DNA from: Aquilaria yunnanensis
Taxonomy: Eukaryota; Streptophyta; Magnoliopsida; Malvales; Thymelaeaceae
Length of the DNA stretch: 64,000 bases
Direction: 5' to 3'
Assembly: GCA_039654915.1 (NCBI GenBank)
Contig: CM077599.1
Span: forward strand, 70,338,001 to 70,402,000
Part shown: piece after piece, positions 47,352 through 58,142 of the stretch
How positions within the stretch are numbered: position 1 is the stretch's first letter
Layout of the letters: the number at the start of each line of letters is the position of its first letter
Made by a program: the position numbers and the translations under genes
Notes under the pieces: generated by a model
Database searches by the model: none
The model's input: only the letters and a program-made list of their open reading frames with translations
What the model was told of the DNA's origin: nothing

Positions 47352-48327
47352 TGTACACATAAATTTCGCGTGTAAAAAGTTACACCGTGGCACAAATTAC
47401 AATATTAAAATTTAGAATTGAGATTTTGGGGGATCAATTCTCCATCGTGATTCTTACGTGCACAATCCTCTAATTAACGTTTCGAGGTCCTTGCCGCTTC
47501 TTTCGGTGTAAGATTTTTTGTTGTACTCCTTGGACTTGGGAGCTTCGGGCAATGTCTATCGCATTCTTGCCGTTTTCCTTCGAGTTTAATTTGACGCCGC
47601 ACAGAAACGAATCCTTCACGTTCCTCATTGCTTCCGCTGGATCTAGACTTGAACTTGATGCAGCGCTATCACGCGTTTTTCGCGTTTCTTGCTCCGTTCT
47701 TCAAATCTAGCCTCGAAAACTAAGATTTGATCTTCTTTGGAGTTGATTTCTTCTTTTGCCGGGCGTTTGTGCTTGATCGGCTTGAAGAACAAGAGAAAAC
47801 TTCTTGTAGAGAGATTTTTCTTCCTCTCTAAGTTTTTGCCTCTCCAATTTCTTCTCTTCCTCCTCTTTTCCTTTGGATTTGGGGTCCTATTTATAGGTGT
47901 AGAAAGGAAGTGGTTTGGTTCAAGAGAACCACATGTGATAATTATCGTGTATTTATCTCTTATATTTTTCTTAAAAGAAAATAAATATGATAATTATCTC
48001 TCATTAATTATCCAATTTATTTAACTTAAAAGGATAATTAATGGAACATTCTAAAATGTTCTAGAATATTTGAGCAAAATTATGGGATTTAATCATTTTG
48101 GATTTTGAGTTTCAATTTACCAAGATGGACTTTGGCTAAGATAGAATAATAAATCATCATTCGGGGCTTCTATTGCGTGCTTTTGGACTCCCAAAAATTG
48201 GCTTTCTTGAATTCATAATTTCTAAAATTGATGGACTTTTGAGTTTTAGGCATCAATTTAGAAATGGGCCAAACAATTTAAATTGGGTTTAATATTTTTT
48301 TAACCTAATTAAATTTTGATGTCTGCA
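47352..48327 (-). repeat. 3' LTR
   Basis: 976 bp, closely similar to the right LTR. Lacks about 70 bp present at 60460-60535 and has a small extra piece near 47680-47695. The TATA box CTATTTATA (minus: TATAAATAG) is at 47887-47895. No convincing long polypurine tract sits next to it; GACGGGATATT on the element strand is the best candidate. Confidence 0.95.
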
Positions 48328-49445
48328 AATATCCCGTCAAAATTATTTATTTATACACTTTTTTTTGTGGTGTAATAAATAAAATAATCTTGATTTTTTT
48401 TTAATGAGGAAATTTATTGTGCCCTTCAAGATATGAGAAGAATTTTGCCATAGGGCATATGTCTGATTGCATCAACTTTGGTCTCCTCGATAAGATATAT
48501 TTTCAATTTGGGTAGGAAATAATATTTGAATTGAGCTCCAATTTCGATTAAACTTGACTTGAAGTAGGAGTTGAATTTATCTTTTATTTTATGACAAATG
48601 TATGAATAAAAGCAGAGTTTTAATTTCATTAGAATTTGATCCCTAGTTCAATTAGATTTTACAAACCCAATTGAACCAAACTAGGGAAAATTATAAATTC
48701 AGGCATCATCTGTCACGGTTCTTCAACCGACCAGGTACGTTTGTTTTTTTTCTTCTCTCTTTTTTTTTCGTGGTATTTTCTTTCTCTGGCTTTTGGCTTC
48801 ATTGCCTGATTCCTTTGTTTTTGTTTTTGTCTTTTTTTTTTTCCTCTTTTCTGGGCGCAGTCGGACAAGCCGAGCTATTTTTCAAGCTAAAGTGCGTCCG
48901 CCCTCTGTTTTCTTTTGATTTCCATGCTCATGGTTGTTGCTTTGCACGTGTCTTGCTTTAATCATGTATTTTGACTTTTCCACGCCTACATACATGCTGC
49001 CAGCCACCAACCAGGAATGCGTGAGCTTGTTGTTTGCCACAATATTTTTTTCTTTTTCAATGTGAAATTGCTGGAGCTCATTCCTTCTTTTTTTTTTCGG
49101 CCTTTGCCGGAGTTCGTCCTCCCCCCCTTTTTATTTATTTTTTACATGCAATATTGCTAGAGCTTTTCTTTTTTTTACAAATTTTTTTTGTGACTCTTGG
49201 GTGCTGTGGAGGTGTGAGGGCTTAGGTATAGATCATCTCCAAATTTTAATTTTGGATTTTTCGATCTTTCAAGATCCTAAAAACGTAGATTAACCTTTTA
49301 GGTTTTAAGGCGAATCTTTTCAGTCTTGTCTTTGTGCTTTTTTTTCTGGATCACGAATCGCCTAAGTCCTTTTACTGTAGAGTGATCGTCGTTGCTATTG
49401 CTGTTACATCAAGTTTCTTCTCCAAGTCAGATATTTTGTTGCAAG
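48328..49445. other. Region between 3' LTR and the antisense frame
   Basis: Internal sequence of the retrotransposon. The part from 48720 to 49370 is very pyrimidine-rich on the + strand with many poly-T tracts. It lies directly upstream of the antisense PMD frame and could hold its promoter and leader, but I see no clear TATA box. Hydrophobic reading frames here come from the T-runs and are not genes. Confidence 0.5.
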
Positions 49446-52272
49446 ATGGTTGTCCCAAAGGTGGGTTCAGAAGTTGTATCAGCTTCCAGGCCTATGAAGA
49501 TTGATTGGATTGCTGAGTCTAACGATGGCAAGTATTTGATACTTCCAAAGGCCACCATGAAGCCACGTTCTGGAGGTGATGTTGGCCCATTTAAGCTTAT
49601 CGTTCGCTATCCTTCTGTCGGTTCTTATGCCGTGGAGCACCTACACCACATTGAAGAACTGAGCATGTCGAGGCTTAGTAAGTATCCCTTGGAGAAAGAT
49701 ATGGTTCCTGGAGATGTTGTCTTGCCGGATTGTCGACCATCCTTGTGCTTTCCCCTAGCTCATGTGAATGTTCATGATGTTCCAAGGCCGCATGTGCCTG
49801 AGTTCATCTCTTGTCATCAACTGAAGTGAGGCTCTTCCCTTGATTCGAGAGGTGAGATTCAATATTTGTGTGGTTTTAGGGAATGGACTGTCGACACTTA
49901 TGGTTTGCTGCGGGTGAACGGGCTTACCGACTTAGCTTCTACTGTTTGACTACTATCGGCCGAATGGGATGTATCGTGCTTTGGTTGAAGCTTAGTCTCC
50001 TGGCAGAAATACTTTCATCACTTCAGAAGGTGAAATTGGCATGTCGCTCTGGGAGTTGCGTGAGATCAGCGGCCTTTCCATTCAGGGAGAATATTATGAA
50101 GAGGTTGTGCCAAGCTACACGGATCGTACTGCAGATGGCTTGCCAGAGACTTGCATGTACCTCTTCAAGGCTTTCTCAGAGATTGCTTCTAGCAAGAACA
50201 AAGATAGGCTTTCGCATGCTGATTGGATTGATTTTTGGTTTCAAGTGAAAGATCCTATGCCCACTCCTTGTGCCTCTAAGCAATATCAGGTGGCGACTCA
50301 AGTGAGGTATGATCGTAGCGGCCGATGCACTAAAAGTCCGCAAATCAATAGACCATTTATGATGACTTCCCAGAATTCTGATTTTCCATTTGATTTGCCA
50401 ACTTTCCCCAAGCTTGGGTGTCCTATTTCTCCAAAATTTCGTGATGAGCTCAAAATTGCTGCTTACTTGGCTTTATGGCTTTGTCGCTATGTTCTCCCTT
50501 TCAATGATGATTTACGGCCTGAAACTTTCAAAGCTGCATCAAAGATGGCACAATAAGTCACTTTTAGTTTTGTGCCTCTTGTCCTGGCAAGCATTTATAA
50601 AGAGCTCTCTGAGACTGGGTAGCTTGAAAGAGAGTCTCGTGATCTCAACAAGGTGAAAGTAGCATTTCTTGGTCATTTCCTTTATGCTTGGGTTGGCTTG
50701 CATTTTCCACGGTGAGTTTATGACACTCTGAGCAAAGATTTTCCTTGTCCTCTGATCCAGCAGATTCGTGGAACCTTAAATGCTTATCAACACTGGGAAG
50801 ATTCTGCCGCTGACTATAGGTCTTTGCTACGTGATGGACTTCTGTCTCGTGATTTCTCATGAAATCCTATACCGGTTTCAATGAGTCCAGGGGAGCGTGC
50901 TGATGATGGGAAAAGAGGGCAAGATACAGCAGAGTTCATAATGAGCCTCCGTCCCGGATACTTGACATATCATCGGAACAATACATTTATCTCGGAGTAC
51001 TATAATCCTCATTGGTTTGCTCGGCAGCATGGTTTTCTTCAGAGGCTTCCTGGCAACCCAAAGCTCACTACTTTCTTTTCTCGGCTTGACTTCTTATATG
51101 AAGCGTGGTTGTATTTGACTTGGACTGGTACAGGTGCTAAGTTCCACATCCCTAAGTTTTCTTCTACCATTGGCTTACAAGTTGACTTGAGCTATAAATT
51201 GATGGGAAAATGAGGTACTCCCTGCTTTGGAGAAATCCAATTTCTGTATTGTTGGAGAGCGAGAAACCAGGCTTCGAGTTATCTCTTGTCAAAGTTCCAC
51301 CAACCTTAGTTAAGGAACAAAACCTAGATTCAAAGAAACGTCTGGTGACAGGAGCATCCGTGGGTCTTACAGGAAAGATGATCAATTTAAAACTTCGTGA
51401 GCAGTTTTTGCCGAAACCTAGCGTGCAAGCTTCACGTAACAACTGTTCTTCTTCTTGTCGAAGCTTAGAGAACAGTCTTGGCATGCTCCCGAAGTCTCTT
51501 AATAAGGGTAAATATCTCATTTCTTTCTGAAGAAGACCTGGCACATGGCATTGAGACGATTGGAGCTCTAGATGGTCTATCTGATCGTCCTATAGAAGAC
51601 AATTTAAATGAGAAAGATGAAGTAGAAGTTATGTCGAATGGTCAACTCATAGCTTCTCCGTGCAAGACACCTATCATTGATATAGTCCCGACGCCTCCTC
51701 ATCTGAAGGGAAACTCACAAATTGTGCCAATACTCTCTTGTGCTTCCAGCATGCGAAAAGAGTCCTTTGCTTCAATGGATCTCATTAAAGAGATTATTTA
51801 CTATGGCCTCATAGACTACTTGAAGAAAGAAGGTGATGCTGCTTTGCAAAATGGATTTTCTTTACTACAAGATTGGTGGCATTTCAAGAGGGATGAAATT
51901 CCTAACCTTCTGACAAAATGTTTCTTTGTGGATTGCTCCCCTTTATTTGAAAATATGGATTCTCTATTAAAAGAAACTGATGTGTATCTTTCACAGCAGT
52001 AGGAAACCATGCAGTCATTGGACCCAGAGGTGAATCAGAAGGAGCTTGCTTCTATTGAGGCAGAATCTGGCATTCATACTTCACGGGTGGCGACTTTTGC
52101 TGAGAAGATAGATTCGCATGTTAACATCATGAAGAATGCTAATGCCCAGATAGAAAAGCTTCAGCAACAAGTGGCCAATTCATCAACTGCCATTGATATG
52201 TTCCGAGATGAGAGTCAGAAATCTCTTGAAGCACTGAGTTCCTTGGACGTGAAGAAACCAAAGATCACTTAG
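49446..52272 (+). pseudogene. Antisense plant-mobile-domain (PMD / aminotransferase-like) gene in the retrotransposon
   Basis: Runs opposite to gag-pol. The first part (49446-49829) begins MVVPKVGSEV; then, after a frame change, WTVDTYGLL. From 50041 to 52272 nearly all is one frame: MSLWELREISGLSIQGEYY, FPFDLPTFPKLG, KIAAYLALWLCRYVLPFND and LRPETFKAASKMAQ, which is the core of the plant mobile domain (MAIN-like). Stops fall near 50554, 50620, 50716 and 50860, and a frameshifted piece at 51213-51478. The C-terminal part (52009-52272) is rich in Glu/Lys/Gln heptad-like stretches, a possible coiled coil. Its function in the element is unknown; host MAIN proteins act in silencing and genome stability. 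Family fairly sure; inactive as it stands. Confidence 0.8.
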
Positions 52273-52579
52273 CTACAGGGGGATCTAGGATTGAAGTAGT
52301 AAATCGACGAAGGCAAAAACTTGAGAAGAAGCTTTTAGACATTTTTTCTGGGGGTTGGGCCACCATTTCCATGTAGCTTTATTTTCCTTTCCCTTTTTTT
52401 TTTAGGATTAGGTAGGTTGTAGTAGGATTCCATAGTGCAATGAAGATGTCTTTTTTATTTTTTGAATCTCATCGCCTTACTTATTCCCAACCTTCAAATG
52501 ACATCTTAACCTTAATAATAAGGATGTACTTGAACTAAGTGACAAGCAAAACATAGCTCAAAAGGGAAATTTACATTTG

Positions 52580-52890
52580 ATTTAGCCGTTCACAGTTTAT
52601 ACTTGTGCGGGCCAAGAGTATTACATTCTTGTTTTAAAGATTTTTCCGTACACAGTTTATACTCGTGCGGGCCAGGAGTATTACATTTTATTTTTTGAGG
52701 ATTTCACCGTACACAATTTATACTCGTGCATTCATGTGGGCCAGGAGTATTACATTTTTTTTTTTTAGATTTCGCCATACATAGCTTATACTCGTGAGGG
52801 CCAGGAGTATTACATTTTATTTTATTTTTTTAGGATTTCACCGTACACAGTTTATACTCGTGTGGGCTAGGAGTATTACATTTTTTGTGT
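52580..52890. repeat. Tandem repeat of about 60-68 bp, five copies
   Basis: Each unit contains CCGTACACAGTTTATACTCG, then GTGCGGGCCAGGAGTATTAC and a T-rich spacer of varying length. Units start near 52585, 52646, 52707, 52773 and 52841; a faint sixth may follow to 52925. The array lies exactly between the ends of the convergent antisense PMD frame (52272) and integrase (52946). Confidence 0.92.
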
Positions 52891-52945
52891 TTTTTTTTTG
52901 TCATATAGTTTAGGCTCTTGTGACAAAGAGCATGGCCCCGAGTCT

Positions 52946-54265
52946 TCATGCATAGAACTTCTTCAAGAACTTTCCATTGATGGGGCTGATTCTTAAACCA
53001 TCATTGCCCACTATCTTGTAAGCACCGTTGGTATAGAGTTCGGTCACCACGTACGGGCCATCCCACTTTGACACAAACTTTCTTCCAGGGCACTTCGTCA
53101 TGATGATTGGTCTCATAATGGCTAACACCAGGTCCCCAACTTGAAAAATCCTCAGGCGCACCTTCTTGTTAAAAGCTTTTGCCATGCGAGCTTGATAGCA
53201 CTTTAAGCGTTGTTGAGCTTCAAGTCTTTTCTCGTATAAAGCGTCCAACTCCTCTAGCCGCAACTTGGCATTTTCCTCATTGGTCAATCCTTATTGCAGA
53301 GCTATCCTTAAGAAAGGAATTTGGCATTCCAACGGGAGGACTGCTTCTACGACATAGACCAAGGAATATGGAGTTGCTTGAGTAGGGGTTCGTTGTGTTG
53401 TTCGATATGCCCAAAGGGCTTCTCCAACTTTCTCATGTCAATCTCTCTTTGATCCTGAGACGACCTTTTTTAAAAGGTTGCACAGTGCTTTATTGAAGGC
53501 TTCGGCCAAACCGTTTGCTGCAATGTTGTACATGAATGAGTTATGTTGGACAAACTTGAACTTGGAACAAAGTTTATCCATTAATTTATTGTAGAACGGC
53601 TTTCCATTGTTAGTGATGATGTAGCGGGAAACTTCATATCAATAAATGATGTTTATTTTGATGAATTCCACTACATTCTCCTTCTTGACTTCCTTCAATG
53701 GGATAGCTTCTGCCTATTTTGAGAAATAATTTGTGGCGGCCAAGATGAATGAGTGCCCAGCGGATGATTTAAGAGTGATTGGCCCCACAATATCAAGCCC
53801 CCAAGCATCAAAAGGCCAAGAAGCCACTATGGGATGTAACAGCTCTGGAGGTTGATGAATGAGGTTGGCAGGGAATTGGGAGGCTTGACATCTCCTAGCG
53901 TAGCTTATGCAATCATTTACCATAATTGGCCAATAATACCTCATTCTTTTGAGATGATGGTAAAGTTTTGGTCCAGATTGATGAGCTCCACAAATTCCAG
54001 AATGAGCTTCTTTTACAACTTGGCTAGCTTCTTCATCACTTAGGCATTTGAAGAGGACTCCTTCGATAGAGCGGCGATAAAGAACTTTCTTGAAGTGGAT
54101 GAACCTTGGTGCTCTTCGGCGAATATCAGCTCGACAGCGAAGGTCTTCAGGTAGGTTACCATGTTCCAAGTAACTAATAAATGGTTGTCGCCAATCCTCC
54201 TTTAATTCAATGATAGAGATACTATGACTGCATCCATATTTCTCAACTAACATTTGTGGTACCAC
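52946..54265 (-). pseudogene. Integrase of the 14-kb element
   Basis: Joins the element DNA to host DNA. N-terminal zinc region at 54040-53890 (EAHSGICGAHQSGPKLY, then SYARRCQ, where one of the two Cys is lost). Core: WGLDIVGPITL with the first catalytic Asp; near 53610 ITNNGKPF where the second Asp is Asn; near 53520 NGLAEAFNKAL with the catalytic Glu. C-terminal part 53287-52946 has FQVGDLVL and KWDGPYVV. Stops at about 53295 and 53645 (the latter in the core). The Asp-to-Asn change alone should abolish activity. Confidence 0.9.
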
Positions 54266-54298
54266 CCATCTCTTGTGTACTTAGATTGAGGCTTTTTA

Positions 54299-54793
54299 CT
54301 AGGTTGAATTTGCTAGAACGACTGCCAGGTTGGCTAAAGCATCGGCATGTTGATTGTGCCCCTGGGCAACATGATGGATACTTACTTGATCTAATCGGTC
54401 CAGTAAATGCCTTGCATATTCGAATAAAGGGAGTAGTTCAGGTTTGCGAACATCGTATTCTTGAAGAAGTTGGCTGACCACTAGCTTAAAATCTCCAAAG
54501 ATCTCCAGTTCTTGGATTTGCATGTCCACGGCTGCTTCCAATCCAATTAGCAAGGCTTGGTACTCCGCTACATTATTCAAGCACTTTTCGAGTAAGCTGA
54601 AAGAGTATGGCAAAACTTCATTGTAGGGAAAGACGAACACCATACCTGCCCCAGCTCCATATTCTCGAGATGCACTATTAAAGAACATCTTCCAAGTCGG
54701 GATGATTTGTGCAAGGAAGACTTCCTCATCTGGTAGGTCTTCTGGGAGTTCCCATTCCGCTGGTATAGGGTGATCGGCTAGAAAGTCTGTCAA
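54299..54793 (-). pseudogene. Second (archaeal-like) RNase H
   Basis: An additional RNase H typical of the Tat branch, between the RT-linked RNase H and integrase. It reads FFNSASREYGAGAGMVFV, NVAEYQALLIGLEAAVDM, LEIFGDFKLVVSQLLQEYD and NQHADALANLAV. The first catalytic Asp (usually FDG) is Asn here, while the later Glu, Asp and final Asp are present. The frame is open over 164 residues. Confidence 0.88.
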
Positions 54794-54814
54794 TGCTTGT
54801 CCTTTGATTGTCTT

Positions 54815-56038
54815 TTACGAGATAAACACTATGTTAAATTTAGACAGAAAAAGAGCCCATTTAGCCAACCTTTCCGAAAGCACCGATCTTGACATCAAGT
54901 ACTTTAATAGATCAGCCTTTAACACAAGATGGACTACATAGGCTAACATATAATGCCTTAGCTTCTTTATAGAAAAGATCAGTGCAAGGCATATTTTCTC
55001 AATGGGAGAATAGTTAATCTCGGCCCCCATTAGCCTTCGACTCAAGTAGTAGAGTGCATTTTCCTTCCCTTCATCATTTTGTTGAGTAAGAAATGCCCCC
55101 AATGAGTGTTCTTGGGCAGCTATGTACAATATTAAAGGCTTTTCTTGAATTGGAGCAGTAAGAACGGGTAGATGGAGTAGGTAGTCCTTTATACTTTGAA
55201 ATGCATTCTTGCAAGTGTCATCCCAGATAAAAGGCATATCCTTTTTTAGGAGCCTACTAAATGGGTGGCATTGTCCTGCTGGGTTGGAGATAAACCACCT
55301 TATGTATGCTAATCTTCCTTGCAGGCTTTTAAGCTCCTAAGTATTACTTGGCTCAGGCATTTTCAGGATTGCGTCTATCTTTGATCGGTTCACCTCGATG
55401 CCACGATAATGGACGATGAATCCTAAGAACTTTCCAGAAGTAACACCGAAAGCACATTTAAGAGGATTCATCTTTAGTTGGTATTTGCGAAGTCGGTCAA
55501 AGACGTCACGCAAGTCCTTTAGGTGCTCTGACTTGTTCTTCGTCTTCACCACCAAGTCATCGACATAGCATTATACTTTCTTGTGCAACATGTCATCAAA
55601 TATTCTTTACATTGCTCGTTGGTAAGTTACACCGGCATTCTTGAGTCCACACGGCATAACTTTGTAGCAATAAATCCCCTTTGGACTACGGAAGGCTGTA
55701 AATTCCTCATCTCTCGGATCACTGTGAATTTGGTTGTAACCAGAGAACCCATCCATGAAGGAAAAAGCTTCGTGTATCGTCGTTAAGTCAACCATTAATT
55801 CTGTTATTGGCAAGGGGAAGTCATCTTTTGGGCAAGCTAAATTCAGATCCTAAAAGTCTATGTAGATTTTGATTTGGCCATTCTTCTTTCTCATGAACAC
55901 AATATTTGAAATCCAGGTGGGATACTTAACTTCTCGAATGAAACCCGCATCGATAAGCTTATCTACTTCAGCATCAATTTGTGGAATAAAGTTCTGGCTG
56001 AAATCTCCGTTGAGCCTGTTTGACGGGGCGGGATCCAT
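54815..56038 (-). pseudogene. Reverse transcriptase and RNase H of the 14-kb element
   Basis: RT motifs in order: DKLIDAGFIREVKYPTWISN, MDGFSGYNQIH, YKVMPCGLKNAGVTYQRAM, then CYVDDLVVKTKNKSEHL near 55570 (catalytic Tyr-Val-Asp-Asp intact but preceded by a stop), NPLKCAFGV, GKFLGFIVHYRGIEV. RNase H at 55237-54815: LYIAAQEHSLGAFL (where D usually stands in YLA.S), YYLSRRLMGAE, YSPIEKICLALIF, RHYMLAY. Stops near 55848, 55606, 55335 and 54815 break the frame. Confidence 0.92.
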
Positions 56039-56906
56039 GCTTCACGACAAGATGATGGACAACAATCTTTGGATCCAATCCGGGCATCTCCCTATAGGGC
56101 CATGCAAAGACATCTTCATATTATTTCAGTAGCTCAAAGTACCTCGCCTCCTCTTCAAGACCTAGCAGGGTGCTCACAAACACCGGCTTTGGATAACCCG
56201 ACATCCCTAAGTTTAGTTCCTTTAAGTCATCAATAGTTACTTGCCCTCATTCCTTAAAAGCTTAAGGTGCAGGGCTTGGTTTAGTTTCCTCGACTACTTC
56301 CTCCATGCTCGGCTCATCTTGATCTCCCCCTTCAAATGTGACATTATTGCATAAGGCTACTTCCTCTTGAGGATCATCATCTTCATGAGATGTTTGGTGG
56401 TGACGCCTTTGTCTCCTTTGCTTCTGATGTTTGGCCTTTGCTTGTGCTTTCAGATGAGCTCCATTTGGCCCGAGCTGTGCGAAAACTAAAGTCCTTTGTA
56501 TATTATTGGTAAGGGCTTTTGGTCCCGAGCATTTAAATACGGAGACTCGAACATTCTTGCTGGTTTCTTTTTCTTGGTTAACTTGCAACTTTATTTGGTC
56601 TTCATCATACTTGTAAATCTGAATCATCACCGGGTTGCATGATGCATTCTTTGCGAGGTTAGATGGTTGATATCCTAAACCATGCTTTTCTCCAAACTGT
56701 TTTTTTCTAAGGATTGCATCCAAATCACCAAGTTGCCGGGGTTCACCTTTACCATATCCTACCTTTTGAAACAATTTCTCGACCTTGGGACCAAACCATG
56801 CATTTGCTTTTAAGCTTTGAAATTCCTTTATTTTCTTTGTAGGTTCATCAGACACAGTCAATTTAGAGGGCGAGGAGATTGGTAGGACCATGTCTTCTTT
56901 TAGCAC
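56039..56906 (-). pseudogene. Linker region between protease and RT
   Basis: Open minus-strand frame at 56262-56906 (214 residues) starting MLKEDMVLPISSPSKL. Contains AWFGPKVEKLFQKVGYGKGE, a charged Lys/Gln/His-rich stretch and an acidic end (EGGDQDEPSMEEVVEE). This position in Tat/Ogre elements is a long, poorly conserved spacer of unknown role. No catalytic motif seen. Confidence 0.6.
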
Positions 56907-56918
56907 TCCAGCATCTTC

Positions 56919-57848
56919 TTAAGAAAAACAAAGTTTGCTGGTCGAGGTAAGGATGTTCCCTTTGATGCTTTTTGCTTTAGGGAGCCTTGTGGAGAAAGCC
57001 TTGGGCTTCGTATCTTGGCAGTCTTCCAGGTAGAACTTGGCATTAGCAAAATGGGTTTCCTCGATGTCAAAAGGGGCGATTTCTGCCACTACACACTTGA
57101 TGCTTCCATCAATACCAACATACTTGAAGCATTGGTGCCAAGTCGATGGTATAACTCTATTTTCATGCATCCAAGTATGCCCAAGCAGCAAGTCATATTA
57201 AGTGTTTGCGTCAATAACATGGAATAAAGCAGAGGTCTTCAATTCTTCTATCTCCATTGTAAGTTGAATTTTCCTTGCAGAGTATTGCTCCTTTTGGTTG
57301 AAACCTTGGATGGTCAACTTGCTACTTGAAAGATCCTTTACGGATAGCCCCACCTTCTTCAATGTTGTAATAGGCATGATATTCACAGCAGAGCCACCAT
57401 CAATTAAGATCCTCCCAATCCAGTGTTCGCAAATATATCCGCTTACATAAAGAAGTCGATTATGCAAACGATTGCCCAACTGTAAATCTTAGTCATCAAA
57501 AGAGATTGTAACCATACAAGTGACACGCTTATCATTTGCCTTTTTGTGAAACACCTTTCCTTCATAAGCTCCTAGGTCAATGAGCACTTGAAGTATGGCT
57601 AGCCGAACATCTTGCGGTAGCTTGAGGACCTCATTCATGGTCATGGTTGCAGGGAGATCTTTGAGTTTAGAGATGATGTCAGCCTTTACCACATCAACCT
57701 TATCTTCAATGCTTACTTTGACGGGTCCCTTTTGGCTACGACTTGATTCACTATCTCCATGAACGCTTGTAGCATTTACCTCCACATTGTGTTTTATAAA
57801 ATATGACTTTGGGAAATAGTCAAGCAGTGTCACGGACCTCCTAACCAC
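56919..57848 (-). pseudogene. Aspartic protease region of the 14-kb element
   Basis: GRILIDGGSAVNIMPITTL carries the catalytic Asp in D-G-G (usually D-[NTS]-G), then DLSSSKLTIQGFNQKEQ. After a frame break, MLLGHTWMHENRVIPSTWHQ corresponds to the LLGRPWIH..AVPSTLHQ signature of Tat/Ogre proteases. The upstream part (57489-57848) is the gag-protease spacer. Stops at about 57485 and 57195. Confidence 0.85.
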
Positions 57849-58142
57849 CTGTTGTGATTTTGCACTTGTTGAATGTAGTGGCTTCTAAACTTTCCTAGGC
57901 ATTTGATGATACACTCTTGTGGGGTTACACCCTTCCAGTTTTTTGTCTTTTGGAGCTTCTAGCAAGGGATAGTATGGTGGTTGATTCCTTCTTCATCTTC
58001 GGTCTCTCACCATTTTCCATTCACCATCTTGCTCGTCTGACGAACTGAAACTTGTTAAATCTCCCTACTCAGTTGGCTTTTCTACTCGGTAGCTTATCGG
58101 TTTGAACACTCTTGAAGCACTTAGGATGCTTACCTTTCTTGT

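Noticed and set aside
47737..48024. 95-residue frame, repeated at 60765-61052
   Set aside because: It is the same part of the two LTRs and runs antisense to the LTR promoter; hydrophobic translation of T-rich DNA.
48671..49225. Phe-rich frames
   Set aside because: Come from poly-T tracts upstream of the antisense PMD frame; not protein-like.
54256..54477. Small + strand frame opposite the second RNase H and other + strand frames across 53-60 kb
   Set aside because: Shadows of the gag-pol region on the other strand.
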